A stretch of 64,000 bases of DNA from Mycolicibacter acidiphilus (GTDB lineage Bacteria; Actinomycetota; Actinomycetes; Mycobacteriales; Mycobacteriaceae), in NCBI RefSeq assembly GCF_018455725.1, contig NZ_JAHCLR010000001.1:62001-126000 (forward strand), in the 5' to 3' direction. Made by a program: the position numbers and the translations under genes. This document shows positions 42,741 through 50,634 of the stretch, in pieces (position 1 is the first letter of the stretch; the number at the start of each line of letters is the position of its first letter). Below the pieces are notes generated by a model. The model was not told the DNA's origin, searched no databases, and saw only the letters and a program-made list of their open reading frames with translations.

Positions 42741-42967
42741 TCCACGGCGTCTGCAGCGTTGTGATCCGGTGCTGAGAAAGCCTCGATCTGTTCATTGCTG
42801 AAGTCGAAACCGGTGCCCTGCAGTGCCAGTGCTTCATCGACACTGAGTGCCTCACCGACCAGTCGTCGAAGCGCTAGTTCGACCGCGCTGCGTTTCGAGT
42901 CCAGGCGATAGATGCGCTGTGCGGTCGCGATCAGCTCGTCGTCGATCTCGATGTTGGTCCGCGACAT
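42737..42967 (-). CDS. vapB: VapB-type antitoxin
   Basis: The 76-residue protein begins [37 protein letters not shown], the DNA-binding VapB start common in mycobacteria, and ends with an acidic tail ([16 protein letters not shown]) that should plug the PIN active site. The ATG at 42,967 gives the family N-terminus; an upstream ATG at 42,994 would run through the operator. A palindrome sits just upstream. Confidence 0.9.
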   Translation of the reverse strand: MSRTNIEIDDELIATAQRIYRLDSKRSAVELALRRLVGEALSVDEALALQGTGFDFSNEQIEAFSAPDHNAADAVE

Positions 42968-42969
42968 GA

Positions 42970-42991
42970 CACCACGATACACATTGTGGTG
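42970..42991. promoter_or_regulatory. Putative vapBC operator
   Basis: A 22-bp dyad with CACCAC and GTGGTG arms and symmetric inner AT pairs lies three bases upstream of the vapB start, where VapBC autoregulation acts. Confidence 0.5.
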
Positions 42992-43003
42992 CATCGACGG
43001 GGT

Positions 43004-43333
43004 TCACCGGGGGATGCGCTCGGCAGTCGCGGTTCCGATGGCGACCCACTTGGCGAGCTGACGTGTGGTGCGCAGGTGGTCCGTCTCGACGTGCAGCCAT
43101 CCTCGCACTGCACGTCCCTTCATCCGCATGGGTTCTGCGGCCCCGGTCACCAGCAGACGGTCGGCATCCGCCGGGTCGACGCGCACCATCAGTCCGCCCT
43201 GGCCGCTGGCCGCGACCGCTATCCGTCCGGCTACCAGGAAGTCGAGTCCACCGAACATCGGCTGTTCATGCACTCCGCGATTGCCGGCCAACTGCTCCCG
43301 AATCCGGTCTGCGAGGTAGGTGTCGTAGGCCAC
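43004..43333 (-). CDS. TfoX N-terminal-domain protein
   Basis: The 109-residue protein has a complete TfoX_N-like domain: YLADRIREQLAGNRGVHEQPMFGGLDFLVAGRIAVAASGQGGLMVRVD, then MRMKGRAVRGWLHVE and LAKWVAIGTATAERIP. In gammaproteobacteria TfoX regulates competence; single-domain actinobacterial versions have no established role. The GTG start overlaps the hydrolase stop by one base, so the two are coupled. Confidence 0.85.
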   Translation of the reverse strand: MAYDTYLADRIREQLAGNRGVHEQPMFGGLDFLVAGRIAVAASGQGGLMVRVDPADADRLLVTGAAEPMRMKGRAVRGWLHVETDHLRTTRQLAKWVAIGTATAERIPR

Positions 43334-44208
43334 TATGCCTGCGCGGTGTTCCAGTCCCGGATCGCCGCCGCGAACTGTTCCGGTGCATCGGACGGCACGA
43401 AGTGGCCGGCGCCTTCGACGACGACGGTCTGATGGTGGGGAAGGATCTGTTCCCAGCGCCGCAGTTCTGCGGTGCCGAACGCGAAGTCGGCGTCGCCCCA
43501 GATGATGAGCGCCGGCAGGTCGGCGAGGCGGGCGAGTCCGGCCTCAACCCGCGCGAGAAAAGCACGGCTGGCGGTGATCTCCCGCGGGAAGACCGCCGAT
43601 GCTTCACGCCGTGCGGTGCCGGCGAGAGCCTGGCGGTAGTGCGTCATCTCGGCGTCGGTGGGTTTCTTCAACCGATGCCCGATGGGGATCATCACGTTGA
43701 CGAACAGATTGAACTGTCTGATCAGCAGCCGTCCAACAGGTCCACCCAAAATGTGGGAGAGCGCCTGGATGGGCAGAGCGTCGATTGGCCAGGCCCAGGT
43801 ATTGGTCAGCACCAATCGGTCGAAGGCTGCGGGGCGTGCTTCGACGGCGGCTAGGCCGATGGGGCCGCCCCAGTCGTGCGCCACCAGGGTGGCCCCGCTC
43901 AGGTCGAGGGAGTCGACGAAGGCTCCGATTGCCCGGGCGTGTTCCTCGGGAAGGTATCGGTAGCCCGGCGCCGCGGAGGACAATCCGAAGCCGGGGTAGT
44001 CGACTGCGATGCAACGAAAATCGCCGCGCAGCGAACGGATCACATCGCGATAGTCGAACGACCAGGTCGGGTTGCCGTGCAGAAACAGCAGCGTAGGCCC
44101 CGAACCCTCATCGATGTAGTGGATGGTGTGCCCGTCGACGGTGATGAACCGACTCTGGAACGGGAACAGTTTGTCGTCGACCCATGCGGGCCGTTCGGTG
44201 ACGGTCAT
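43333..44208 (-). CDS. Alpha/beta-hydrolase, haloalkane-dehalogenase-like
   Basis: The 291-residue hydrolase has the oxyanion-hole motif FLHGNPTWSFDYRDVI, the nucleophile elbow VAHDWGGPIGLAA with aspartate instead of serine (near residue 110), and GHFVPSD with the catalytic histidine. HGNPTWSF plus an Asp nucleophile is the haloalkane-dehalogenase pattern. The ATG at 44,208 has AAGGGG five bases upstream; 44,211 is too close. It is divergent from an HxlR regulator across two CTT(N9)AAG operators, so repression by that regulator is likely. Confidence 0.87.
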   Translation of the reverse strand: MTVTERPAWVDDKLFPFQSRFITVDGHTIHYIDEGSGPTLLFLHGNPTWSFDYRDVIRSLRGDFRCIAVDYPGFGLSSAAPGYRYLPEEHARAIGAFVDSLDLSGATLVAHDWGGPIGLAAVEARPAAFDRLVLTNTWAWPIDALPIQALSHILGGPVGRLLIRQFNLFVNVMIPIGHRLKKPTDAEMTHYRQALAGTARREASAVFPREITASRAFLARVEAGLARLADLPALIIWGDADFAFGTAELRRWEQILPHHQTVVVEGAGHFVPSDAPEQFAAAIRDWNTAQA

Positions 44209-44231
44209 CATGCCCCCTTCGAATTCATTCG

Positions 44232-44265
44232 CTTGATATAATCAAGTGGACTTTAAAATATCAAG
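44232..44265. promoter_or_regulatory. Tandem 15-bp operators in the hydrolase/HxlR divergent promoter
   Basis: Perfect palindrome CTTGAT-ATA-ATCAAG at 44,232-44,246 and a related 15-mer (11 of 15 identical, CTT...ATCAAG) at 44,251-44,265, centres 19 bp apart. They lie in AT-rich DNA between the divergent genes. Confidence 0.65.
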
Positions 44266-44272
44266 GGATAAC

Positions 44273-44914
44273 GTGAGTCGAAGCTACAGTCAGTACTGCG
44301 GGCTGGCCCGTGCGCTCGATGTAGTCGGCGACCGGTGGAATCTGCTCATCGTCCGCCAGTTGCTGGTTGCGCCAGCCCGCTATCAGGAGTTGCGTGACGG
44401 ACTCCCCGGTGTCGCCACCAATCTCCTTGTCGATCGGCTCCGTGATCTGGAAGCGGCCGGCGTCATCGAACGGCGACTAGCCGACGAGAGCAGGGCCACC
44501 ACGTACGCGCTCACGCCATGGGGCGCGCAACTGCGCGAGCCGATCGAGGGTCTCATCCGGTGGTCCACGCCGCTGATGATCCGCGGGCCTGAAGGCGATG
44601 TCTTCCCGGCCGGTGGGCTCCTGGTCGCGTTGCCCGCTCTGTTCAGTGGTCGGGTGTCAGCGGACCGATCTGCGGCGGTGGGCGTCGGCGTGAGCGGTGG
44701 GGGACACGACGTACAGGTCCTTGCCACGCCGACCGGCATCGAGGTGGGCCCTCGAGACGGCCGAGAACTCGACGCCGTGATCAGCGGTGATGTTCAAATA
44801 ATTCTCGGCATGGCAGCGGGTATGCTTGCAATTGACGACGTCCTCGGGCTCGTCGACATCCAGGGCGACATTGCCGCTGTGCGAACGGTTTTCGGCGCCG
44901 CAGCGCCAGCGTGA
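44273..44914 (+). CDS. HxlR-family transcriptional regulator with C-terminal sterol-carrier-like region
   Basis: The 213-residue protein has an HxlR winged helix (residues 1-95: YCGLARALDVVGDRWNLLIVRQLLVAPARYQELRDGLPGVATNLLVDRLRDLEAAGVIERR) and a C-terminal region (GHDVQVLATPTGIEVGPRDGRELDAVISGDVQIILGMAAGML) resembling SCP2-type lipid-binding domains, which could sense a hydrophobic ligand. The GTG at 44,273 has AAGGGA upstream and gives the family N-terminus; an earlier GTG at 44,246 would overlap the operators. It probably controls the divergent hydrolase. Confidence 0.85.
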   Translation: MSRSYSQYCGLARALDVVGDRWNLLIVRQLLVAPARYQELRDGLPGVATNLLVDRLRDLEAAGVIERRLADESRATTYALTPWGAQLREPIEGLIRWSTPLMIRGPEGDVFPAGGLLVALPALFSGRVSADRSAAVGVGVSGGGHDVQVLATPTGIEVGPRDGRELDAVISGDVQIILGMAAGMLAIDDVLGLVDIQGDIAAVRTVFGAAAPA

Positions 44915-44933
44915 CCGGCCGTCGATCAACCGG

Positions 44934-45785
44934 TCAGCAGCAACCCTTGCCCTTCGACACCGCTGGGTTCGCCCCGCCGCCTGGCTTGTGCGCCAGAATC
45001 CCGACCGCGGCCAGATCCTCCTGGTGCTCGCGGAACATCCGGCGCATCGACAGCACCCGTCGGCGTCCCTCGGGATGCAGCAGCAGGTTCTTGGCGAACC
45101 GCAGCGCCCCGAAGAACCCCTCGTCGGCGATGAGGCGTTTGCGCTCCAGCAGGGCCATCGGGGTGGTGTTGACCGCATCCACCACCAGTTCGTGCTTGGC
45201 CAGCAGCCCCATCCACTCCGACACCGTCAGCGGGCGTGCGTTGACCTTCAAGGTGGTGGCCAGCGTCTGCTTGATGTCGGTCTTGGTGGCCTCGTCGATG
45301 GTGTTCGGCGTCAGCGCCAATTCGTGGATTGCGTACCGGCCGCCGGGGCGCAGCACTCGCGCCGCCTCGGAGATGATCGCCTCCTTGGTGGCGTCGCTCT
45401 GCATGCTCAGCATCGCCTCGCCGATCACCACGTCGGCGCTGCCGTTGGGCAGCCCGGTGTCGGCGGCGTCGGCGACCTTCACCGTGCCGCCGCTCTTGCC
45501 GACGATGCGCTCCACGTTGCGGGCGGCATCCGGGTCGCGTTCGGCGCCGACGTAGGACTTCGGCTGGTGGGCCAGAATCTCGGTGGCCGTGCGACCCATC
45601 CCGGGCGCCAACTCCACCACGTCGGAGTTGGGTAGGCCGGCCCGCTCCAGCAGACCCCGGGTCATCTCGATACCGCCGGGCCGCAACACCCGCTTGCCCA
45701 GTCGGACCAGCAGCCAGTGGCCCTGGATGCTGTCGTCGTCGCGATCCGCCGAGGGCAGTGCCCCGTTGACCTTGGAGCCGCTCAT
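44934..45785 (-). CDS. Class I SAM-dependent methyltransferase with CC tail
   Basis: The 283-residue methyltransferase has motif I VVELAPGMGRTATEILAH, YVGAERDPDAARNVERIVG and LPNGSADVVIGEAMLSMQSDATKEAIISEAARVLRPGGRYAIHEL. The C-terminal 100 residues are helical and the protein ends GKGCC, a paired cysteine tail that could bind metal or a thiol. It overlaps the DUF2249-cupin gene by four bases. Substrate unknown; neighbours suggest a redox or metal context. Confidence 0.83.
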   Translation of the reverse strand: MSGSKVNGALPSADRDDDSIQGHWLLVRLGKRVLRPGGIEMTRGLLERAGLPNSDVVELAPGMGRTATEILAHQPKSYVGAERDPDAARNVERIVGKSGGTVKVADAADTGLPNGSADVVIGEAMLSMQSDATKEAIISEAARVLRPGGRYAIHELALTPNTIDEATKTDIKQTLATTLKVNARPLTVSEWMGLLAKHELVVDAVNTTPMALLERKRLIADEGFFGALRFAKNLLLHPEGRRRVLSMRRMFREHQEDLAAVGILAHKPGGGANPAVSKGKGCC

Positions 45786-46405
45786 CGGGTCATCTGCGCG
45801 ACGCCGGAACCCAGGCTCATCAGATTCAGGAACTGCCGCTTGGGGTTGATGGTCAGGTAGCGCAGCCCCTCGCAGCCGGCGGAGAACTGCCGTCGGGACC
45901 GCTTCGGCATGTACAGCAGCGCACCCGGCTTCAGGTCGATCGTGCCAAGCTCGGTGTGCAACTCGCCGTCGCCGGAGAGCACGTGGATCAGCGCGTCGAC
46001 CTCGGGGCCGGTGTGCATGCCGGTGTCGCCGTGGGCAGGCAACTCGGTGACGTCGGCGTCGAGTTCGCGGTTCTGCACCTCCAGCTTCCAGACCAGGCCG
46101 GCCGGGTCCGGTTCCACGCCGGCGCCGGTGGTGGTGGTGTCGGTCAGCACCCACGGCAGGGCGGTGGTGCTCAGCCGGGAGATCTTGGTCCGCCACAACG
46201 CGCCGCGCTCGGCGCCCTTCTCCAGGTACTCCCAGCCGAAGCTGCCGGGGTGCTCGCGTTCGAACTCTTGGCGCAGCGGTTCCGGCTCATGGTCGTTGAG
46301 CAGCACAAACGCCTCGCCGACAGCCAGTTTGGCGAAGGTCTCGAAGATCGTCTTGTGCCTGACCGGCTTGGGCAGGATCCGGGCGTCGAGTTCGGTCTCC
46401 GGCAT
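45782..46405 (-). CDS. DUF2249 and cupin domain fusion protein
   Basis: The 207-residue protein has an N-terminal DUF2249 domain (residues 10-75: PKPVRHKTIFETFAKLAVGEAFVLLNDHEPEPLRQEFEREHPGSFGWEYLEKG) and a C-terminal cupin (HGDTGMHTGPEVDALIHVLSGDGELHTELGTIDLKPGALLYMPKRSRRQFSA) with histidines and glutamates for metal. DUF2249 proteins often accompany nitric-oxide and nitrite genes. The ATG at 46,405 follows an AAAGG. Divergent from fdxA, with an ACAAG dyad between them. Confidence 0.83.
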   Translation of the reverse strand: MPETELDARILPKPVRHKTIFETFAKLAVGEAFVLLNDHEPEPLRQEFEREHPGSFGWEYLEKGAERGALWRTKISRLSTTALPWVLTDTTTTGAGVEPDPAGLVWKLEVQNRELDADVTELPAHGDTGMHTGPEVDALIHVLSGDGELHTELGTIDLKPGALLYMPKRSRRQFSAGCEGLRYLTINPKRQFLNLMSLGSGVAQMTR

Positions 46406-46428
46406 TTAGGCTTACCTTTCTAGTTTCT

Positions 46429-46442
46429 ACAAGATCGCTTGT
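46429..46442. promoter_or_regulatory. Dyad in the DUF2249-cupin/fdxA divergent promoter
   Basis: ACAAG-ATCG-CTTGT lies between the divergent starts (46,405 and 46,457), a possible operator for the regulator encoded at 46,814. Confidence 0.4.
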
Positions 46443-46456
46443 GTAAACTCTAGCCC

Positions 46457-46807
46457 ATGGCATATGTGATCGGGAAGCCGTGCGTTGACGTGATGGACCG
46501 GGCCTGCGTGGAGGAGTGCCCGGTCGACTGCATCTACGAAGGCGGTCGAGCTCTCTACATCCACCCTGACGAGTGCGTGGACTGCGGCGCCTGCGAGCCG
46601 GTCTGCCCGGTTGAGGCCATTTACTACGAGGACGACCTCCCGGACGAGCTGCAGATCCACCAGGGCGACAATGCGGCGTTCTTCACCGAGGCCCTGCCGG
46701 GTCGCGACGAGCCGCTGGGCTCGCCCGGCGGCGCCGCCAAGATCGGCCCGCTCGGCGTCGACACCCCGCTGGTGGCCAGCTTCCCCCCGCAGGGTGACGC
46801 TGAATAA
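46457..46807 (+). CDS. fdxA: 7Fe-type ferredoxin
   Basis: The 116-residue electron carrier has VDVMDRACVEECPVDCIYEG and CVDCGACEPVCPVEAIYYEDD. Seven cysteines fit one [3Fe-4S] and one [4Fe-4S] cluster, with the typical FdxA tail (HQGDNAAFFTEALPG). Actinobacterial FdxA copies supply electrons to oxygenases and are often induced by hypoxia or nitric oxide. The next gene, a regulator, starts seven bases downstream, so they form one operon. Confidence 0.92.
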   Translation: MAYVIGKPCVDVMDRACVEECPVDCIYEGGRALYIHPDECVDCGACEPVCPVEAIYYEDDLPDELQIHQGDNAAFFTEALPGRDEPLGSPGGAAKIGPLGVDTPLVASFPPQGDAE

Positions 46808-46813
46808 CGGGGA

Positions 46814-47584
46814 GTGAGCGACATCGCCAAGCCGGCCGTATCCGGAGGGCCCGGAGGACGTCGCCTCGACGTGCTGCGGCTGGTGCAGGCCGCGGATGCT
46901 CCGATGAGCATCGCGCAGATCGCTGACGAACTGGGGGTGCACCCCAACACCGTGCGCTTCCACCTCGACACCCTGGTCGAGGAGGGGCGCGTCGAACTCG
47001 CCGAACCCGACCACAAAGGTCGGGGCCGGCCGGCGCTGCTGTTCCGCGCGGTCCGACAGATGGACCGCGGCGGGACGCGCCGGTTCCGGCTGCTCGCTGA
47101 GATCCTCACCATCGGGCTCGCCACCGACCGGGATCCGAGCGCCAAAGCGCTCGCGGCCGGCCGGGCCTGGGGGCAGCGGATGCGGCCGCTGGACGACGAG
47201 ACCAGGCCGCTGGATGCTGAAGAGTCGACCGAGCATCTCGTCGACATGCTCGACGAACTCGGGTTCGAGCCGGAGTGGCTCGAACCCGAGGCCGAGCAGC
47301 CCGACGGCGAGCGGCAACTCGGGCTGCGGCACTGCCCGTTCCTGGAGCTAGCCGAGTCGTGCACCGACGTCGTCTGCCCGATCCATCTCGGGCTGATGCA
47401 GGGCGCGCTGGACGCCTGGGATGCGCCGGTGGCGATCGACCGGTTGGATGCGTTCGCCGAACCGGACCTGTGCGTGGCGCACTTGCGGCCGGTGACCGCG
47501 GGCAAGCCCCGGTCGGTCCCGAGCGGGGTCACCGTGGAGCATTCGCCCGCCGGAACGATACGAGTGGAAGGGACCACCGGGTGA
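46814..47584 (+). CDS. Winged-helix regulator with C-terminal cysteines (COG2345-like)
   Basis: The 256-residue protein has an ArsR/MarR-type winged helix (RRLDVLRLVQAADAPMSIAQIADELGVHPNTVRFHLDTLVEEGRVEL). The C-terminal domain carries LRHCPFLELAESCTDVVCPIHLGLMQGAL and DLCVAHL. The cysteine arrangement suggests an iron-sulfur or metal sensor, as in SufR-like relatives. A related regulator is encoded at 49,314 with the same CPF...C...L..GA plan. Start is a GTG seven bases after fdxA; its stop overlaps the next start by four. Confidence 0.85.
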   Translation: MSDIAKPAVSGGPGGRRLDVLRLVQAADAPMSIAQIADELGVHPNTVRFHLDTLVEEGRVELAEPDHKGRGRPALLFRAVRQMDRGGTRRFRLLAEILTIGLATDRDPSAKALAAGRAWGQRMRPLDDETRPLDAEESTEHLVDMLDELGFEPEWLEPEAEQPDGERQLGLRHCPFLELAESCTDVVCPIHLGLMQGALDAWDAPVAIDRLDAFAEPDLCVAHLRPVTAGKPRSVPSGVTVEHSPAGTIRVEGTTG

Positions 47585-48006
47585 GCATTGGCTCCGCCGT
47601 CGCGATCGCCGCGACATTCCTCTGGCTGGGCATGGTGACCGCGATCTCGTTCATGGAAGCGCCGCTGAAGTTCCGGGCGCCGAACGCCACGATCCCCGTC
47701 TGCCTCGGCATCGGCCGGATCGTCTTCCGCGCGCTCAACACCGCCGAGCTGATCCTGGCCGCCGTCATCGCGGTCACCTTCGTCACCGACCGGCCGTCGA
47801 CGCCGGTGATCGTGGCGTTCGCGGTGGCCGTCGTGATGCTGTTCGGCCAGTTGCTGGGGGTGCGTCCCCGGCTGAGTCGCCGCGCCGACGAGGTGCTCGC
47901 CGGACTGGATGCGCCGCGGTCGAACGCGCACTACGCCTACGTCGGGCTGGAAGTGGTTAAGGTGGCGGCGCTGGTGCCGATGGGAATTCTTCTGCTGGCC
48001 CGCTGA
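47581..48006 (+). CDS. Small integral membrane protein
   Basis: The 141-residue protein has four predicted membrane segments (SAVAIAATFLWLGMVTAISF, LNTAELILAAVIAVTFV, VIVAFAVAVVMLFGQLLG and VVKVAALVPMGILLL) and a short charged loop. The start is a GTG overlapping the regulator stop (GTGA). Family not recognised with certainty; resembles small DUF4149-like membrane proteins. It is co-expressed with the fdxA/regulator pair. Confidence 0.75.
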   Translation: MSIGSAVAIAATFLWLGMVTAISFMEAPLKFRAPNATIPVCLGIGRIVFRALNTAELILAAVIAVTFVTDRPSTPVIVAFAVAVVMLFGQLLGVRPRLSRRADEVLAGLDAPRSNAHYAYVGLEVVKVAALVPMGILLLAR

Positions 48007-48049
48007 GTTACCCGACGAGACAGATACCGACGAGCGTGAGGATTTGGTG

Positions 48050-48406
48050 ATGGACTCTGTATCCCTGGAGAAGCTGGCCGACGAGAAGCTGCAGGACGCC
48101 CTGGCGCACCACAGCGGGCGTTCGGCGCACACCGTGTACGGCGGCGCGGTCCACCACCTGCGACAGACCCTGGTCGCGCTGAAGGGCGGCCAGGCGTTGG
48201 CCGAGCACGACAGCCCCGGCGAGTCCACCCTGCAGGTGCTGCGCGGCCGGGTGAAGCTGACCGCCGGCGACGACGTCTGGGAGGGTTCGGCAGGGGAGTT
48301 GTGCATCTTGCCGCGCACCCGGCACGCCCTGGACTCCCTGGAGGACTCCGTGGTGCTGCTGACCGTCGCGAAAACGGCGTCGCACGAAGCCGAAGGCTCA
48401 CACTGA
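48050..48406 (+). CDS. Small cupin-domain protein
   Basis: The 118-residue protein is a single cupin barrel (QALAEHDSPGESTLQVLRGRVKLTAGDDVWEGSAGELCILPRTRHALDSLEDSVVLLTVA) with a histidine/glutamate metal set partly conserved (EHDSPGESTL, RHAL). The ATG at 48,050 follows GAGG by about eight bases; a GTG one codon earlier is possible. Probable partner of the following flavoprotein, three bases downstream. Confidence 0.8.
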   Translation: MDSVSLEKLADEKLQDALAHHSGRSAHTVYGGAVHHLRQTLVALKGGQALAEHDSPGESTLQVLRGRVKLTAGDDVWEGSAGELCILPRTRHALDSLEDSVVLLTVAKTASHEAEGSH

Positions 48407-48408
48407 CG

Positions 48409-49317
48409 GTGCTGACGCCGTGGGCCCGCAGCTTCGGGCTGCGGGTTCCGGTCGTCAACGCGCCGATGGGCGGCGTGGCCGGAGGGCGGCTGGCCGCGGC
48501 GGTGACCGCGGCCGGCGGCCTGGGCATGATCGGGATGGGCAGCACGTCTTCGGCTGAGGCTTTGCGTGTCGAACTCGGTTTGCTGGGTGAGGTTCCACGG
48601 TTCGGAATCGGCTTGGTGGACTGGGTGATTCGTGCCCAACCGGATCTGCTCGACGCGGCGTTGGCCGCCGGACCTTCGCTGCTGTCGGTGAGTTTCGGAA
48701 CGGACCTCTCCTGGGTCGAGCGGGCGCGTGCCGCCGGAATCTGCACCGCCACACAGGTTTACGACGCCGACGGGGCCCGCGTCGCGCAGGACGCCGGGAT
48801 CGACGTGCTGGTGGCCCGCGGCGCCGAGGGCGGCGGGCACGGTGAGGTCCGGCTCGCGACACTGCCCCTGCTGGACACCGTGCTGGACGTGGCGACGGTG
48901 CCGGTGCTGGCGGCCGGCGGGATCGGGTCGCCGCGCAGCCTGGCCGCGGTGCTAGCCGCCGGCGCCGACGGCGCCTGGCTGGGCACCTGCCTGTCGGCCT
49001 GCCCGGAGTCGCTCACCGGTGCCGGCGCCCGCTCGGCGCTGATCGCCGCGGGCAGCACCGACACCGTGGCCACCCGGGTCTTCGACATCGCCGCCGGGCT
49101 GCCTTGGCCGGACCGGTTCCCGTCCCGGGTGCTGCGCGACGAGTTCGCCGTCCGCTGGACTGGTCGGGAAACCGAACTGGCCGCCGCCGGGGTCGGTCCG
49201 TGCGATCCGGTGGACGCCGGTCAGGGGGTGGGGATGCTCACCGTCAGCACGGCCGCCGGAGTGTTGATCGACGAGATATGCAGCGGCGCAGCAGAATTGC
49301 TCAGCCGGTTCGGTTAA
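48409..49317 (+). CDS. Nitronate monooxygenase/2-nitropropane dioxygenase-like flavoprotein
   Basis: The 302-residue TIM-barrel FMN protein has VVNAPMGGVAGGRLAAAVTAAGGLGMIGMGS at its start, a central LVARGAEGGGHGE with the conserved glycine/histidine loop, and VPVLAAGGIGSPRSLAAVLAAGADGAWLGTCL binding the FMN phosphate. These enzymes oxidise alkyl nitronates. The GTG at 48,409 gives the family N-terminus. The stop overlaps the convergent regulator stop by two bases. Context suggests nitrosative detoxification. Confidence 0.85.
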   Translation: MLTPWARSFGLRVPVVNAPMGGVAGGRLAAAVTAAGGLGMIGMGSTSSAEALRVELGLLGEVPRFGIGLVDWVIRAQPDLLDAALAAGPSLLSVSFGTDLSWVERARAAGICTATQVYDADGARVAQDAGIDVLVARGAEGGGHGEVRLATLPLLDTVLDVATVPVLAAGGIGSPRSLAAVLAAGADGAWLGTCLSACPESLTGAGARSALIAAGSTDTVATRVFDIAAGLPWPDRFPSRVLRDEFAVRWTGRETELAAAGVGPCDPVDAGQGVGMLTVSTAAGVLIDEICSGAAELLSRFG

Positions 49318-50012
49318 TCCGGCGCGCTGCTCAGCACGACGCAGCACCGGCCCGGCGCCGGATCCAGCTGCGCCTGCGGGCAGTGCGGCGCCAGCGCCTG
49401 CGCGGCCCCGCTGATCAGGGCGTGACTCATCGCGCACGCCAACTCCGGCTGGGCCTGCGCCACCGCATGGAACGGGCAGTTGGTCAGCTGTACCTCGTCA
49501 CCCCTGCGCTGCGGTTCGTAGCCGTACCCGTCCAGGGCATCGGTAAGTAATCCCAGTGCGGCGGCGGGGTCACCCGCGGGATGGTTTCCCGCGGCGGCCT
49601 GCCCGACGCCGATCCCGAACTCACGCGCTGTGCGGTTGAGCACCTCGGCCACCGGTGCGCCGGAGATCGCGGCCTCGGCGATGGCGTCGGCCATTAGTTG
49701 ACTGGCCAGCCGATACGTCCGCGGCGGCACGCTGACCTCGATGTCGACCGGCGCCCGCCGGTACCGCTTGGCGGTGCGGCCCGCACCGGGGCCGGACCGG
49801 CCGGTCAGCCGGGCGTAATCGCTTTCCAGCAGCCCTTCGGCCTCCAGCTTGTCGAGGTGGAACTTGGCCTGGTGGCGGGCGATGCCGACGGCGTCGGCGG
49901 CCTGGTCGCGGCTGACCGGCTCCGGCGCGGCGGCGACCATCCGGTACAGCGCACGGCGCACCGGATCGGTGAGTGCGGCGATTCCGGCGGCGTTGCGGTC
50001 CAGTGCGCTCAT
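49314..50012 (-). CDS. Winged-helix regulator with C-terminal cysteines (paralogue of 46,814)
   Basis: The 232-residue protein has an N-terminal winged helix (ALTDPVRRALYRMVAAAPEPVSRDQAADAVGIARHQAKFHLDKLEAEGLLESD) and a cysteine-rich C-terminus: TNCPFHAVAQAQPELACAMSHALISGAAQALAPHCPQAQLDPAPGRCCVV. The CPF...C...HALISGA plan matches the regulator at 46,814, so both may sense related redox or nitrosative signals. ATG at 50,012 is chosen; an upstream TTG is possible. Divergent from the membrane gene at 50,109. Confidence 0.83.
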   Translation of the reverse strand: MSALDRNAAGIAALTDPVRRALYRMVAAAPEPVSRDQAADAVGIARHQAKFHLDKLEAEGLLESDYARLTGRSGPGAGRTAKRYRRAPVDIEVSVPPRTYRLASQLMADAIAEAAISGAPVAEVLNRTAREFGIGVGQAAAGNHPAGDPAAALGLLTDALDGYGYEPQRRGDEVQLTNCPFHAVAQAQPELACAMSHALISGAAQALAPHCPQAQLDPAPGRCCVVLSSAPD

Positions 50013-50108
50013 CGTTACCAATTCTCTATCGGATAAATCGTTTGACGATACAGCGAGTCGCTCCTAGCATTGATGATGTAAGCCACGTCACACTAGCGGG
50101 AGGATGCC

Positions 50109-50564
50109 ATGAGCACCAGCCACGACACTAGCTCACCTGCCCTGACGACACGATTGAAGGATCCGGTGTTCGAAGCGTATTTCCTGCTTCGCACATTGTT
50201 CACGGTCGCACCGATTCTGTTCGGCCTCGACAAATTCTTCAATGTGCTGCCGCACGTTCCGGGCGACACGATGACGAACCACTGGGATAAATACCTGGCC
50301 GGCTGGATCAACGACATCCTGCCGGGCAACGGGGACCAGGCCATGTACCTGATCGGCTGCATCGAGATCGTGGCCGGCCTGCTGGTCGCGTTCGCGCCGC
50401 GGATCGGCGCCTGGGTGGTCGCGGCCTGGTTGGGCGGCATCGTCGTCGACCTGCTGACGCTGTCCGGGTACTACGACGTGGCCCTGCGTGACTTCGGTCT
50501 GCTGGTCGCCGCCGTCGCACTGGCCCGGCTGGCCGAGTACGAACACACCAGGCATGTGACCTAA
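50109..50564 (+). CDS. DoxX-like small membrane protein
   Basis: The 151-residue protein has four membrane segments (AYFLLRTLFTVAPILFGLDKFF, YLIGCIEIVAGLLVAF, VVAAWLGGIVVDLLTL and FGLLVAAVALARL). The segment pattern and LFGLDKFFN start resemble DoxX-type membrane proteins. GGGAGG lies upstream of the ATG. It shares its 97-bp promoter with the divergent cysteine regulator and is its most likely target. Confidence 0.78.
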   Translation: MSTSHDTSSPALTTRLKDPVFEAYFLLRTLFTVAPILFGLDKFFNVLPHVPGDTMTNHWDKYLAGWINDILPGNGDQAMYLIGCIEIVAGLLVAFAPRIGAWVVAAWLGGIVVDLLTLSGYYDVALRDFGLLVAAVALARLAEYEHTRHVT

Positions 50565-50590
50565 ACACGGTCACCGTCGCAGGAGAACCC

Positions 50591-50633
50591 GCGACCGCGT
50601 CACGACAACCCGATCAGTTCGTGGCGCGGTCGC
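50591..50633. terminator. Bidirectional hairpin between convergent genes
   Basis: 15-bp arms GCGACCGCGTCACGA and TCGTGGCGCGGTCGC (one mismatch) around a 13-nt loop, just before the DUF1990 stop and 26 bp after the membrane-gene stop. No T-run. Confidence 0.55.
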
Positions 50634-50634
50634 G

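Noticed and set aside
46624-48840. A 738-codon minus-strand frame across fdxA, the regulator, membrane, cupin and flavoprotein genes
   Set aside because: It spans several well-supported plus-strand genes; low-complexity composition and no motif.
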